DNA of 64,000 bases from Candidatus Gallimonas merdae (GTDB taxonomy: Bacteria; Bacillota; Clostridia; Christensenellales; Borkfalkiaceae). This document shows, piece after piece, positions 25,318 to 34,747 of this stretch. The notes beneath the pieces are model-generated. The model was not told the origin of the DNA. It made no database searches and saw only the letters and a program-made list of their open reading frames with translations. The first letter of the stretch is position 1. Every line of letters begins with the position of its first letter. The stretch lies in contig CAJFRT010000009.1 in the NCBI GenBank assembly GCA_904419525.1, positions 1 to 64,000 of the forward strand. Reading direction: 5' to 3'. The position numbers were made by a program, and so were the translations under genes.

Positions 25318-27711
25318 TCATCTCAGCTCCGCACCCAGTTTTTTGCCGAGGGCGCCGACGATCTTTTTGAAATACGAATCGGCGAGTTCGGGCGTAACGG
25401 CCTTGTCGCCCTCCGGCGCAAACGTGATGTGGAACGCCATGCTCTTTTTCCCCGCCCCCAGCGCCGCGCCGCGGAACACGTCGAACAGCTCCGCCCGCTT
25501 TGCCGCACGGCAGGAGGAAAGGATACATTCCTCGATCTGGGCGCAGGTGACGCTCTCGTCGACCACGACCGCCAGGTCGCGCACCGCATCGGGGAACCTG
25601 GGAACGCCGCGGAACGTGATGTCCTTTGCAAATTTTTTGGCGAGCGCGGCATAGTCGAGCTCCGCGAGATACACCCGCTTTTCAAGCGCGAGTTCTTCCC
25701 CTACGGCAGGGTGCACTTCCCCGAGCCAGCCGACTTCCTTTTCGCCCAGCATGACCGCCGCGGCGATGCCGGGGTGCAGGAAAGGCTTTTGCGTGCGGAC
25801 ATAGCTCAGCCGCAGATCGAACGCTTCGGCGATCGCCTCGACCGCGCCCTTGAGGTCGAAGAAGTCGCCTCCCCCCCACAGCCCGATCGAAATGTGCTTT
25901 CTCTCCTCGGGAAGATCGGTGAGGGGCAGCTGCCCGGCAAGGTAGACGTTGGCAAGCTCGAACAGCCTTCCCTCCTCGTTGCCGCGGCGGACATTGCGCA
26001 CGATGTTCGCCAGCATGCTGGGCGCGAGCACGGTGCGCATGACGGAAAGGTCCTCCCCGATCGGATTGAGGATCCTGATCGCCCTGCGTTCGGGCGCGTC
26101 CGCCGGCAGGCGCAGCAGGTCGAAATCCTTGGGAGAATAGAAGGAATAGCTGCACGTCTCCATGTAGCCCTCGCGCTGCAGCACGCGCTTGCACTTTTCC
26201 TCCGTCTTCTGTGCGGGCGACAGCCCCCCGCGCGTGACCGTCGCATTTTTCAGGAAGGTGGGCACGATATGCTCGTAGCCGTAGGAGCGGATGATCTCCT
26301 CGGCAAGGTCGGGATAGCCGTCCACGTCCTCGCGCCACAGCGGAACGGTCACGGACATGCCCCCCTCCGACGCCGTCACGCCGAAGCCGAGGCGGGTGAG
26401 AATGGCAGCCATGTCCGCGTGCGGCACCTGAATGCCGAGCACGTCGTCGATCTGCGCGAAGGAGACCTCGATGACCTTGGGCGAAAGCGTCTCTGCATTC
26501 ACGTCGGCGCGGCAGGACGTGGGCACGCCGCAGCCGAGCTCTTCCACAAGGTGCAGCGCCCTGTCCATGGCAAACGCACAGGTATAGGCATCGACGCCCT
26601 TTTCAAAGCGCGCGGAAGAGTCGCTGCGCTGACCGAGCGCGCGGGAGGTCTTGCGCACGCAGTCGCGCGCGAATTTCGCCGCTTCAAAGAACACCTCTTT
26701 CGTGTCCGCCTTGATCTCGCTGTTCAATCCGCCCATGATCCCCGCGAGCGCGACGCCCTTTTTCCTGTCGCAGATGAGCAGATTGTCGGGAGAGAGCGTG
26801 AACGACTTTTCGTCGAGCGTGACAATGGTCTCGTCCTTCTGCGCGCGGCGCACGACGATGCCGTCCCCTTCCAGATAGTCGCGGTCAAACGCATGCATGG
26901 GCTGGCCCAGTTCGAGCAGCACATAGTTGGTGATGTCCACGATGTCGGAGACCGACCGCAGCCCGCAGAGGGCGAGGCGGCGGCGCAGCCAGCGGGGAGA
27001 GGTGCCGATCTTCACGTCCGCCACGTAGTTGCCGATGTACCGCGGGCAGAGCGCGGGCTCCTGTACCTCGACGGTGATCTTTACCTCCGTCGGGCGGGCC
27101 GTATAGCCGGTGGCAGGCGCCCTGAGCGGCTTTCCGAGCGCCGCGGCGACCTCGCGCGCCATGCCGAACACGCTCTGGCAGTCGGGCCGGTTTGCCGTGA
27201 CGGCAATGTCAAAGATCCAGTCGTCGATGCCGACAACGGGACGGATATCGGCGCCGAGCGGCGTATCCGCATCGAGAATGAGAATGCCGTTGACCTCGGC
27301 GCCCTCGTAAAAATCATTGTTGATGCCCAGTTCTTCGCCGGAGCAGAACATGCCCTCGCTGACGACGCCGCGCAGCTTGCCCGTTCTGATCTTCTGCACG
27401 CCGCCCTCGTGGAGCACGGTGGAATTGTCGAGCGCAACGGGGACGACCGCTCCTTCAAAGACGTTGGTCGCCGCCGTGACGATCTGGCGCCCGCCGAGCG
27501 CCCCGCAGTCCACCTGACAGACAGTCAGCCTGTCCGCGTCGGGGTGTTTTTCCGTCTTTACGATGCGCCCCGTGACGACGTTTACGACGTCTTTCCCGAG
27601 GCAGGTGAGCTCTTCCACCTCAAACCCGCAGGAAAAGAGCTTTGCCTGCAGTTCTTCGGGCGTGACGTCGACGTCCACATATTCTTTCAGCCAGCTATAA
27701 GGAAGCAACAT
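25318..27711 (-). CDS. pheT: Phenylalanyl-tRNA synthetase beta subunit
   Basis: 797 residues, normal length. It opens MLLPYSWLKEYVDVDVTPEEL, followed by the tRNA-binding (EMAP-like) domain, the B3/B4 editing domain, B5, the catalytic-like core and the C-terminal anticodon-binding FDX-ACB domain (FRGVPRFPDAVRDLAVVVDE). It forms the alpha2-beta2 enzyme with PheS, which charges tRNA-Phe. It begins 14 bases after the pheS stop and shares the T-box control. Confidence 0.98.
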   Translation of the reverse strand: MLLPYSWLKEYVDVDVTPEELQAKLFSCGFEVEELTCLGKDVVNVVTGRIVKTEKHPDADRLTVCQVDCGALGGRQIVTAATNVFEGAVVPVALDNSTVLHEGGVQKIRTGKLRGVVSEGMFCSGEELGINNDFYEGAEVNGILILDADTPLGADIRPVVGIDDWIFDIAVTANRPDCQSVFGMAREVAAALGKPLRAPATGYTARPTEVKITVEVQEPALCPRYIGNYVADVKIGTSPRWLRRRLALCGLRSVSDIVDITNYVLLELGQPMHAFDRDYLEGDGIVVRRAQKDETIVTLDEKSFTLSPDNLLICDRKKGVALAGIMGGLNSEIKADTKEVFFEAAKFARDCVRKTSRALGQRSDSSARFEKGVDAYTCAFAMDRALHLVEELGCGVPTSCRADVNAETLSPKVIEVSFAQIDDVLGIQVPHADMAAILTRLGFGVTASEGGMSVTVPLWREDVDGYPDLAEEIIRSYGYEHIVPTFLKNATVTRGGLSPAQKTEEKCKRVLQREGYMETCSYSFYSPKDFDLLRLPADAPERRAIRILNPIGEDLSVMRTVLAPSMLANIVRNVRRGNEEGRLFELANVYLAGQLPLTDLPEERKHISIGLWGGGDFFDLKGAVEAIAEAFDLRLSYVRTQKPFLHPGIAAAVMLGEKEVGWLGEVHPAVGEELALEKRVYLAELDYAALAKKFAKDITFRGVPRFPDAVRDLAVVVDESVTCAQIEECILSSCRAAKRAELFDVFRGAALGAGKKSMAFHITFAPEGDKAVTPELADSYFKKIVGALGKKLGAELR

Positions 27712-27725
27712 GTCTCTCTCCTCCC

Positions 27726-28748
27726 TCAGTCCTTGAATTGCTGCAAAAATCTGACGTCGTTTTCCGTCAGCAGCTTGATATTGTTGATGCCGTATTTGAG
27801 CATGGCGATGCGCTCGATCCCCATGCCGAACGCAAATCCCGAATAGACGTCCGGGTCGATGCCGCAGTTTTCAAGCACGCGGCGGTTGACCATGCCCGCG
27901 CCGAGCACTTCGATCCAGCCCGTGCCCTTGCACAGGGAACACCCCTTGCCGCCGCAGGCATGGCAGGAGACGTCCACTTCGACGGAGGGCTCGGTGAACG
28001 GGAAATAGGACGGCCGCAGGCGCGTCTTGCTCCCCTTGCCGAACACGACGCGCGCGAACTCGTCGAGCATGCCCTGCAGGTCGCAGAGCGTGATCCCCCT
28101 GTCGACGACCAGTCCCTCCATCTGGTGGAACATGGGCGAATGCGTCGCGTCGTCGTCCGAGCGGAACACCCTTCCGGGCGAAAGCATCTTGATGGGCGGT
28201 TTTTTCTGCTCCATCATTCTGATCTGTCCGGCACTCGTCTGCGTGCGAAGCAGCAGATCGTCCGTCAGATAGAAGGTGTCCTGCATGTCGCGCGCAGGGT
28301 GATCTGCGGGCGTGTTGAGCGCGGTGAAGTTGTAATATTCCGTCTCGATCTCAGGCCCCTCGAACACCTCGAACCCCATGCCCGCAAAGACGTCGATGAG
28401 CAGATTTTTCACGCGCGTGACGGGGTGCAGCGTCCCCTGTTTTCTGCTGCGGCCGGGCATGGTGATGTCCACCTGTTCCTGTTCGAGGCGCGCGGCGAGC
28501 TCCCGCTCGCGGAGACGCTCCTCGATCGCAGAGACGCGCTCTTCGATGGCGCGCCGCAGTTCGTTGATCTGCGCGCCGAACGCGGGCCGCTCGCTCTCGG
28601 GCAGTTCCCTGAGCTTTTTATACAATGCGCCGACCCGTCCCGTTTTTCCCAGGAACGTCATCTTCGCCTCGTACAGCGCATGGCTGTCGCCGGCGGCGGA
28701 GAACTTTTCCGCCGCTTCCTGCAAGATCTCTTCCAATGACTTGTCCAT
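27726..28748 (-). CDS. pheS: Phenylalanyl-tRNA synthetase alpha subunit
   Basis: 340 residues. An N-terminal coiled coil precedes the class II catalytic core: motif 2 region with [25 protein letters not shown] and motif 3 [14 protein letters not shown] near the C-terminus. It binds phenylalanine and ATP. The ATG at 28748 (MDKSLEEIL) has GGAG upstream; longer frames run into the T-box leader. First gene of pheST. Confidence 0.98.
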   Translation of the reverse strand: MDKSLEEILQEAAEKFSAAGDSHALYEAKMTFLGKTGRVGALYKKLRELPESERPAFGAQINELRRAIEERVSAIEERLRERELAARLEQEQVDITMPGRSRKQGTLHPVTRVKNLLIDVFAGMGFEVFEGPEIETEYYNFTALNTPADHPARDMQDTFYLTDDLLLRTQTSAGQIRMMEQKKPPIKMLSPGRVFRSDDDATHSPMFHQMEGLVVDRGITLCDLQGMLDEFARVVFGKGSKTRLRPSYFPFTEPSVEVDVSCHACGGKGCSLCKGTGWIEVLGAGMVNRRVLENCGIDPDVYSGFAFGMGIERIAMLKYGINNIKLLTENDVRFLQQFKD

Positions 28749-28759
28749 ATCCGTGCTCC

Positions 28760-29000
28760 AAAATAAAAAATACGCCCCATGCCTGCGCATAGGGCGGATC
28801 GACCGCGGTACCACCTATCTTCGCGCACCCGGAGGCGCGCCTCATTCTCCCTTAACGCGGGAAACGGCTGCGCTTGAAGTTCTGTTCGGCACAGCGGCTG
28901 GCGGGGGAATACCGCACGTCCCCGCGCAGGGATCTTTCAGCCTACGGATCCCACTCTCTGATGCGCGCCGCTGCGTACGTCTCTTCCGCTTCAAAGCCTT
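28760..29000 (-). promoter_or_regulatory. T-box riboswitch of pheST
   Basis: The T-box sequence AGGTGGTACCGCG is present on the minus strand near 28803-28817. A terminator hairpin (28773-28796, CGCCCTATGC...) and a T-rich run follow. A TTC at 28876-28878 in a GAACTTCAAGC context fits a Phe (UUC) specifier. Uncharged tRNA-Phe should promote antitermination. Confidence 0.92.
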
Positions 29001-29006
29001 TTCTTC

Positions 29007-29035
29007 ATTATATTCCGCCGCACGCGCCTTGTCAA
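29007..29035 (-). promoter_or_regulatory. Consensus promoter of pheST
   Basis: TTGACA (29030-29035), a 17-base spacer, TATAAT (29007-29012): a perfect sigma-A match. Confidence 0.9.
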
Positions 29036-29063
29036 ACGATTTTGCCGAAGTTTTTCGGACAGA

Positions 29064-29780
29064 TCAGGCACTTGTGAGCTGGGGCAGGGTAAGGCTCTGC
29101 CCGCCGTATGTAAACATCGCGGAGGACGTCTGGATGACCTGCACGGCATAGGTGAAATCGTTATCGTCAAAATCGGGCTTTTCGACCTGCGCCCAGACGG
29201 CGGCAAGTTTGCCGTCCTTGAATTTGAGCACCTCTTCCGTGCCGTCCAGGTCGTCCGCCTTCACATAGCCCCTGCGGTCTTCGCTGTAAACATAGCTCTC
29301 ATAAATTTCCGAAAGCGAACCGATCATCCCGACAATGATGTCCGCAGCCACGCCCACGGCGGAATCGGACATGATCCAGTTCCCCGAGGCGTCCTTCGTG
29401 TACATTGTGTACGTCCCGTCCGCCTTCCTGGCGCTGTACATCTCCGCAACGGGCTCTTCGTCGGAGACATCGACGCCGAGGATCTTGCCGGTCATCTCGC
29501 TCTCCACCTTGTAATATTCGTAATCGCCGGCAATGACGACGGTAAGGCGGTTGGTCTGCGTGTAATCCACCTTGCCGCCCTGCGCCTTCCCCGCGGTACT
29601 CACGCTCATCTCCGCTTCCATGCGGACATTGGTGAAATTCTCCTCGGCAAATGCCTGCTTCCACGCCTCCTGCGTCACGACGTCCGATTTTACGGACTTC
29701 GCCGACGAACACGCCGTCAGCCCGACGGAAAACACCGCCGCCAGAACCGCCGCCCCGAACACTGTCACCGCTTTTTTCAT
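29064..29780 (-). CDS. Lipoprotein of the VTQE-W ... YGGQSLTLP family
   Basis: 238 residues. The signal peptide ends in lipobox LTAC. The single module starts VVTQEAWKQAFAEENFTNV and ends MFTYGGQSLTLPQLTSA, the same boundaries as in the 15423 and 22044 proteins. The middle has alternating strands (YEYYKVESEMTG, GTYTMYTKDASGNWIM) and KFKDGKLAAVWAQ, which matches YKFKDGKLGAIYSQ in the 15423 protein. Function unknown. GGAGGG precedes the ATG and a perfect promoter lies upstream. No clear terminator separates it from the pheST promoter. Confidence 0.82.
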   Translation of the reverse strand: MKKAVTVFGAAVLAAVFSVGLTACSSAKSVKSDVVTQEAWKQAFAEENFTNVRMEAEMSVSTAGKAQGGKVDYTQTNRLTVVIAGDYEYYKVESEMTGKILGVDVSDEEPVAEMYSARKADGTYTMYTKDASGNWIMSDSAVGVAADIIVGMIGSLSEIYESYVYSEDRRGYVKADDLDGTEEVLKFKDGKLAAVWAQVEKPDFDDNDFTYAVQVIQTSSAMFTYGGQSLTLPQLTSA

Positions 29781-29832
29781 AATTCCCTCCTGATCGCATT
29801 TTAAATATATATTAACATATATTTACATGTTC

Positions 29833-29861
29833 ATTATATTTGACGGATCGGGTTTTGTCAA
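29833..29861 (-). promoter_or_regulatory. Consensus promoter of the 29064 lipoprotein
   Basis: TTGACA (29856-29861), a 17-base spacer, TATAAT (29833-29838). The ~46-base leader is strikingly AT-rich. Confidence 0.85.
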
Positions 29862-29957
29862 GAGGAAAATAAAAATTCCTGCCGGCGACGGCAGATTTTC
29901 TTCAACCGTTCTTCTTACGCCCTCTGCGCCCGGCAGCCGTCCGCTTTTTTGGTTACG

Positions 29958-29984
29958 AAAAAAGCCGCGGGAAGACCCCGCGGC
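29958..29984 (-). terminator. Terminator of the Ntn hydrolase gene
   Basis: GCCGCGGG (29964-29971)/CCCGCGGC (29977-29984), then TTTTTT on the minus strand. Confidence 0.85.
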
Positions 29985-30005
29985 GTACTTGTCTGCTGCG
30001 ACCGT

Positions 30006-31232
30006 TCACAGCGTGAATTCAAAGGTATAGGCGGCCTCGCCGTAATGTTCGTTGGCGACCCAAAGCACCGTCTTTTTCGTCAGATTGTAGACGACGCTGT
30101 GCACGGTGATGCCGTTGGAATCGTCGTTGTTCCAGTTTCTTCTGCCGACCGCCGCAAGAATGTCCATGGCGGCCTGCTCGTCCGCAACGACGCCGTCCGT
30201 CGCCGAAAGGCGGGAAGCGATCTCGTTATAGCGGTCGAAGCCGGGCTTGGCGTCGTCGTCCTCGTAATAGCCGGGCTGCAGAACGAAGTTTGTGATCCAC
30301 TGATAGTCCGCCGCCCCCTCGCGCTCGCCGATGTGCGCGTCATCGTCGTTGCGGATCACTCTGAGCGTGCGTGCGGAGCCGTCGTTGTCGGTGAGGTCGG
30401 TGCCGTTCGTCCACTCGAAGATGGCGCTCGCGCCCGTCGCGTCGGCGACCATGTAGTGGAACGAGGTCTGCGCGGAGTCGTGCATGTCATACTGTTCGAC
30501 GAATGCGATCGCCTCGTCCACCGTGGCGCAGTAATCGAGCAGCGCGCGCATCATGGTGGTGGACGTGATGTCGGGCTTTTCCGTCTGCTGATCGGTGGCG
30601 ACCGTCTCCGTCCCCTGATAGCTCATGAAGATACCGCAGCTCAGCCCCTTCTCATTGACGCCGTCCAGCGGCGCATACGGCGCGGCAAGACAGGTGATCT
30701 TGTTCATCAGCCCCTCGACGTCCCTGTCTGCGTCCATGCCCAGGAACTGCAGATCGACCGTCGAAAACGATTTGTAACGGCCGTTGCCCGGATCCGTGAA
30801 CACGAGCGCCGTGTTCGTCTTGGAAAAATCGTAGTTGCGCGCGAAGATCCTGTCCCCCGCAGGCGTGACCGCCGTGAAGGCGCTGCAGGCGATCTCGCTC
30901 TCCTGAATGGTCATGTCGATGAGCCCGCGCGTGATGCTGTTCGTAATGAAATCAATGAGTTCGCTGTCGCTCGACGCCCCGCCCTGCGCCAGAAAGTCGT
31001 CGAAATAGAAGTCCCCGGACACGTCCATGCGGTACACCGCGCCGTCCTGGTGCGCGTCGTTGCGATCGGCGATCTTCCGGAAATTCGCCACCGTTGCGAT
31101 CTCGTTCCGCCATACGATCGCCGCCGCACCCACCAGCGCGACCAGCACGAGAAGGATCGCCGCCAAAACGATCGCCGTGATCTTTACCCATTTCGGCGCG
31201 CGTTTTTTCGCCGCCTTTGTTTCATCTGCCAT
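30006..31232 (-). CDS. Membrane-anchored linear-amide C-N hydrolase (choloylglycine hydrolase/penicillin acylase-like)
   Basis: 408 residues. A basic N-terminus and one transmembrane helix (about 18-41) should place the enzyme outside the cell. The Ntn-hydrolase core begins around CSAFTAVTPAGDRIFARNYDF, where the cysteine (about residue 115) would be the nucleophile and R/N/D the conserved pocket. NEKGLSCGIFMSY and the later NGTDL and WNNDDSNGITVHSVVYN match the family. Members cleave bile-salt conjugates, penicillin V or N-acyl amino acids; the substrate here is unknown. It is unusual in keeping a long segment before the nucleophile, implying processing or the N-acyl-ethanolamine-like subfamily. 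Own promoter and terminator. Confidence 0.75.
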   Translation of the reverse strand: MADETKAAKKRAPKWVKITAIVLAAILLVLVALVGAAAIVWRNEIATVANFRKIADRNDAHQDGAVYRMDVSGDFYFDDFLAQGGASSDSELIDFITNSITRGLIDMTIQESEIACSAFTAVTPAGDRIFARNYDFSKTNTALVFTDPGNGRYKSFSTVDLQFLGMDADRDVEGLMNKITCLAAPYAPLDGVNEKGLSCGIFMSYQGTETVATDQQTEKPDITSTTMMRALLDYCATVDEAIAFVEQYDMHDSAQTSFHYMVADATGASAIFEWTNGTDLTDNDGSARTLRVIRNDDDAHIGEREGAADYQWITNFVLQPGYYEDDDAKPGFDRYNEIASRLSATDGVVADEQAAMDILAAVGRRNWNNDDSNGITVHSVVYNLTKKTVLWVANEHYGEAAYTFEFTL

Positions 31233-31282
31233 ATTCTGCTCCCGATCAAAATTTTTCGTTCACATTGTGACCGAATGCGGGA

Positions 31283-31311
31283 ATTATAGCATGACGCAGA
31301 ACATTTGTCAA
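31283..31311 (-). promoter_or_regulatory. Consensus promoter of the Ntn hydrolase gene
   Basis: TTGACA (31306-31311), a 17-base spacer, TATAAT (31283-31288). Confidence 0.88.
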
Positions 31312-31343
31312 TAAAATTTATGACAAAATACGCTTTTATTTCC

Positions 31344-31373
31344 AAAAAAAGAGCCTCCCTTTTTCGGGAGGCT
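31344..31373 (-). terminator. Terminator of ppx-maf-mreB
   Basis: AGCCTCCC (31352-31359)/GGGAGGCT (31366-31373), then seven T on the minus strand after one C. Confidence 0.9.
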
Positions 31374-31388
31374 TCCGGACAGTTCTTT

Positions 31389-32372
31389 TTACATCTCGAT
31401 GCGTTTGAGAAGCGCGCTGTTTCCGATCGCACGCCCGCCGCCGAGGACGACCGCCATCTGCGCATCGCCGCCGATGTGCGCTTCCATCTGCAGCCGGTCG
31501 GAGACATAGTCCGCAAGGCCCGCGATGGCCGCCACGCCGCCCGCGAGATAGATGCCGTTCTTGCACATGACGGCGGAAACTTCCGCGGGAAGTTTTTTGA
31601 GCACGAGCTCGGCGTATTCGATGATTTTGTCCACATAGATGCGGACGGGGAAGAGAATGTCTGCCGACGAGACGGAGACGGAGCGCGGCTTGCCCGTTGT
31701 GATGTCCCTTCCGTTGACGATCGCGCTCTGATTGTCGTTTTCGATCAGGCTTCCCACCGTGTTTTTGAGCTTTTCGCTCGTGAGCGCGCCGATCTTCAGG
31801 TTGAACGTCTCGGCAACGTGGTCGATGATGTGCACGTCCATGTTGTTGCCGCCCACGTTCATCGTCAGGCCCGCGATGATGCCGTCCAGCGAAAATGCGG
31901 CGCACGACGTCTTTCCGGCGCCGATGTCGATCGCGAACACGGGGTTGGATTCGGAGAGCGGCACGTCCTGCCCCAGAACGGCGAGATAGGGCGTCTCCGC
32001 AAAGGTGACGCGCGAGAGCCCCGCCGCCCTTGCCACACGGCAGTATTTTTCCCGCGAGGCAACGCTGCAGGCGCAGGGCACGCAGAAGAGCGCCTCCACC
32101 GAGAAGGTGCGCTTTACCACCTTGCGCAGGAAATATTCGAGCAGCGCGGACGCGCACCGTTCGTCCACGATCTCCCCTTCATAGACGGGGAAGCAGACAT
32201 CGGTCAGCTCCGCAGTCTTGCCGAGCAGCCGCTTGGCCTCGCTTCCGAAGGCACGGATCTCGCCCGTCTCCTTCTGCACCGTGACGCAGGTCGGCTCGGC
32301 GAGCACGATCCCGCTTCCGATCTTGTAGATTTTCGTGACCGAAGTCCCGAAGTCGATTGCAAGTTTGAGCAT
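31389..32372 (-). CDS. mreB: MreB/Mbl-like actin homologue
   Basis: 327 residues with the actin-fold signature: IDFGTSVTKIY phosphate-1 loop, CVPCACSVASREKY, DIGAGKTSCAAFSLDG phosphate-2, and GIYLAGGVAAIAGL adenosine motif. MreB-type filaments guide lateral wall synthesis. IDFGTS and INxGxG-type positions are slightly divergent from canonical MreB, so it may be a paralogue rather than the main rod-shape protein. AGAGGAAA precedes the ATG. Last gene after ppx and maf. Confidence 0.88.
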   Translation of the reverse strand: MLKLAIDFGTSVTKIYKIGSGIVLAEPTCVTVQKETGEIRAFGSEAKRLLGKTAELTDVCFPVYEGEIVDERCASALLEYFLRKVVKRTFSVEALFCVPCACSVASREKYCRVARAAGLSRVTFAETPYLAVLGQDVPLSESNPVFAIDIGAGKTSCAAFSLDGIIAGLTMNVGGNNMDVHIIDHVAETFNLKIGALTSEKLKNTVGSLIENDNQSAIVNGRDITTGKPRSVSVSSADILFPVRIYVDKIIEYAELVLKKLPAEVSAVMCKNGIYLAGGVAAIAGLADYVSDRLQMEAHIGGDAQMAVVLGGGRAIGNSALLKRIEM

Positions 32373-32396
32373 AGTGTTTCCTCTGTAAAAACGCCG

Positions 32397-32951
32397 TTAT
32401 ATGAGCCGCGCTTCGCGCAGCATGTCCCGCAGACGCTCGACGGGAAGCCCCACGACGTTGGAATAACTCCCCTCATACCGCCCGACGAGCGGATAGCCGT
32501 CCTGGATCCCGTAAGCGCCCGCCTTGTCCATGGGCAGGCCGCTTGCGACATAGCGCGCGATCAGCTCCTCCGTCAGGGCGGCAAACCGGACGCGCGTACA
32601 CACGACGTCCGTCTGCTCCCTCCCGTCCGCGATCAGGCAGAGACCCGTATAGACTTCGTGCTCCCTTCCGCTCAGGCGGTGCAGCATCGAAGAGGCCTCC
32701 TCCCCGTCCCGCGGCTTGCCGAGGATCGCGCCGTCCAGCGAGACGACCGTATCCGCGCCGAGAACGGCGCAGCCGGGAAAGCGGGACGCGACCTCCCGCG
32801 CCTTTCCCGCCGCATTGGCGAGCGCGGCGCGAGACGCACAAAGCCCCGCGCTGCTTTCTTCAAAGCGCGAGGGCTCGACGTCGAAACACGGGATCAGCTG
32901 CGCGAGCAGCTCCCGCCTCCGCGGTGAGTTGCTCGCAAGGATCAGTCTCAC
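32397..32951 (-). CDS. maf: Maf-family nucleotide pyrophosphatase
   Basis: 184 residues. LILASNSPRRRELL at the N-terminus, GADTVVSLDGAILGKP with the metal aspartate, and DKAGAYGIQD are the Maf motifs. Maf hydrolyses dTTP, UTP and modified pyrimidine nucleotides and is linked to septum inhibition. The start is a GTG sharing GTGA with the ppx stop, with GGAG upstream. Neighbouring mreB and maf is a conserved arrangement in Firmicutes. Confidence 0.95.
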   Translation of the reverse strand: MRLILASNSPRRRELLAQLIPCFDVEPSRFEESSAGLCASRAALANAAGKAREVASRFPGCAVLGADTVVSLDGAILGKPRDGEEASSMLHRLSGREHEVYTGLCLIADGREQTDVVCTRVRFAALTEELIARYVASGLPMDKAGAYGIQDGYPLVGRYEGSYSNVVGLPVERLRDMLREARLI

Positions 32952-34495
32952 AGGATCTCCAGATTTTTCTTGAACGTACGCTTGAATTCGGGACCGACTT
33001 CCATTGCCTGGCGGATCTCCAGCGCGGCGTCGCCCGCAAGTTCCGTCTTCATGATGACGGAATCGCCGAGCACGTCGCAGTTGATGCCCGTCACGACGCC
33101 CATGCCGCTCCTGTCAAGCGCTTCGCCGATGCGCAGGAGCACGCCGAGCTTGCGCACGACGTCGAGGTCCTCTTCCGCCACGATATCCTTATAGCGCGCC
33201 CATTCTGCGGCGTTGACGTCCTCCCGCTTCTGCATGCCGGCCACGAACGCGGCGAGCACGATCTCGCGGTGGGTCGCGCCGTAGATGCTCGAATTGAGGA
33301 TCATATAGCGGCTGTGCTGCTGGTGATTGTAGAAGTGCACGCGCAGCCCGCAGTCATGCAGGCTTGCGGCAATTTTGAGCACTTTGAGATAGGCGCGCGG
33401 GAACTTGTGCAGAACGCGCAGCTGTTTGAACAGCTGGATCGCAAGGCGCACCGTGTGCTCCACGTGCTTTTCGTTGCAGCCGTAGTAATCGACGAGCGTG
33501 TTCAGCGAGTAGCTCAGCACATCGAGAATGGGGCGTTCCACCGTCTGCGGCACAGCCTGGTTGAACATGATGCCTTCCCTGAGCCCGCAGCCGCTGACCG
33601 TGAACGATTCGATGTGCAGATAGTCCGTGAACGCCTTGATGATGGCGAGCGCGGCGGGCATGATGTCTGCACGGGCGGGCGAAAGCCCGCGGATCCGCTT
33701 GCGCTTTTCCACGTCCAGAACGCGCACCATCTCGTAAATGGAGCGGAAGTCCTCCACCGCGAACGAGTAATTGTGCACGGTGTTGAGCGGATACTTTTTG
33801 ACAAGGCGGTTGATCTTGTAGAGATTGCGGAAGGAGCCGCCCACGCCGATCATCTGTACGTCGGGCTCGACTTCGGAGAGCCAGCCGATCTTTTTGAACT
33901 GTTCGGTGAAGAACTCCTCGATCTTGGCGGTCTGCTCCTCCGGCTTGACGCCGTCGTCGGCAAACAGATCGGTCAGCGTGACCGCGCCGAAGGAGAGCGA
34001 CGCATAGTTGAGCACCGTGCGGCGGTTGTAATAGATGATCTTGGTGCTGCCCCCGCCGATCTCGAGAATGATCCCCTTGGGGATATCCATCGAGTTGATG
34101 ACGCCGCGGTAGACGAGCGTTGCCTCCGCCTCTTCGGAGAGCACTTCCACACGGATTCCGCAGGTTGCCTGGATCTCGTCGAGGAAAGAGCGCTGATTTT
34201 TGGCGCGGCGGACCGCCGCCGTCGCAACGGCGATGATGCGCGTGACGTTGCTCGCATCGCAAAGACGCTTGAACATCTTCAGCGTACGGATGGTCTCCGC
34301 GACCCTCTGCGGTTTGAGAAAACCGTCTCTGTCCATATCCTGTCCGAGGCGCACGCTCTCCTTGAGCTCGTCCTCGACCATGAAGTGATTTCCGAACAGC
34401 CTTACGATGACAAGGCGCGCGGAATTGGAACCGAGATCGATGATCCCGATCCGCTCCGATGCCCCTTCCTGAATTTCGGGCGATGTCTTTTCCAT
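32948..34495 (-). CDS. ppx: Ppx/GppA phosphatase with HD domain (exopolyphosphatase)
   Basis: 515 residues. The actin-like Ppx-GppA domain has IGIIDLGSNSARLVIV, IAVATAAVRRAKN, the EIGGGSTKI loop, and GVGGSFRNL. The C-terminal half is an HD-type domain (KIAASLHDCGLRVHFYNHQQHSRYMI). It should hydrolyse polyphosphate or pppGpp. The ATG at 34495 (MEKTSPEI) is the best start; frames further upstream are non-homologous and pass the likely transcript start. Operon with maf and mreB. Confidence 0.93.
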   Translation of the reverse strand: MEKTSPEIQEGASERIGIIDLGSNSARLVIVRLFGNHFMVEDELKESVRLGQDMDRDGFLKPQRVAETIRTLKMFKRLCDASNVTRIIAVATAAVRRAKNQRSFLDEIQATCGIRVEVLSEEAEATLVYRGVINSMDIPKGIILEIGGGSTKIIYYNRRTVLNYASLSFGAVTLTDLFADDGVKPEEQTAKIEEFFTEQFKKIGWLSEVEPDVQMIGVGGSFRNLYKINRLVKKYPLNTVHNYSFAVEDFRSIYEMVRVLDVEKRKRIRGLSPARADIMPAALAIIKAFTDYLHIESFTVSGCGLREGIMFNQAVPQTVERPILDVLSYSLNTLVDYYGCNEKHVEHTVRLAIQLFKQLRVLHKFPRAYLKVLKIAASLHDCGLRVHFYNHQQHSRYMILNSSIYGATHREIVLAAFVAGMQKREDVNAAEWARYKDIVAEEDLDVVRKLGVLLRIGEALDRSGMGVVTGINCDVLGDSVIMKTELAGDAALEIRQAMEVGPEFKRTFKKNLEIL

Positions 34496-34617
34496 ATTCG
34501 TTCCCGTCCTTTTGCGTGAAATTTCGGACTTCCCGTCCGATCGGGCGAACGATTCAGGGCATAAACTTTTCTCTGTGAACCCTATAATGCCCCTATTCTT
34601 CTGATGAACTCTTTCCC

Positions 34618-34646
34618 ATTTTACCACACCAAAGGCGGTTTGTCCA
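34618..34646 (-). promoter_or_regulatory. Promoter of ppx-maf-mreB
   Basis: TGGACA (34641-34646), a 17-base spacer, TAAAAT (34618-34623). This leaves a leader of about 115 bases. Confidence 0.65.
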
Positions 34647-34747
34647 TACCCTTTTGCGAAAAATTTTCATTCTTTCGGTAAAAAATCCGTCGATTGACAC
34701 GTTTTTTCTCCGTCATACCGGAAAATTTTCATGATTTTTTCAGAAAG

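Noticed and set aside
25429-27846. An 805-residue plus-strand frame opposite pheT
   Set aside because: Antisense shadow of pheT with composition typical of reversed codons (many Arg, Asp, His); no domain recognised.
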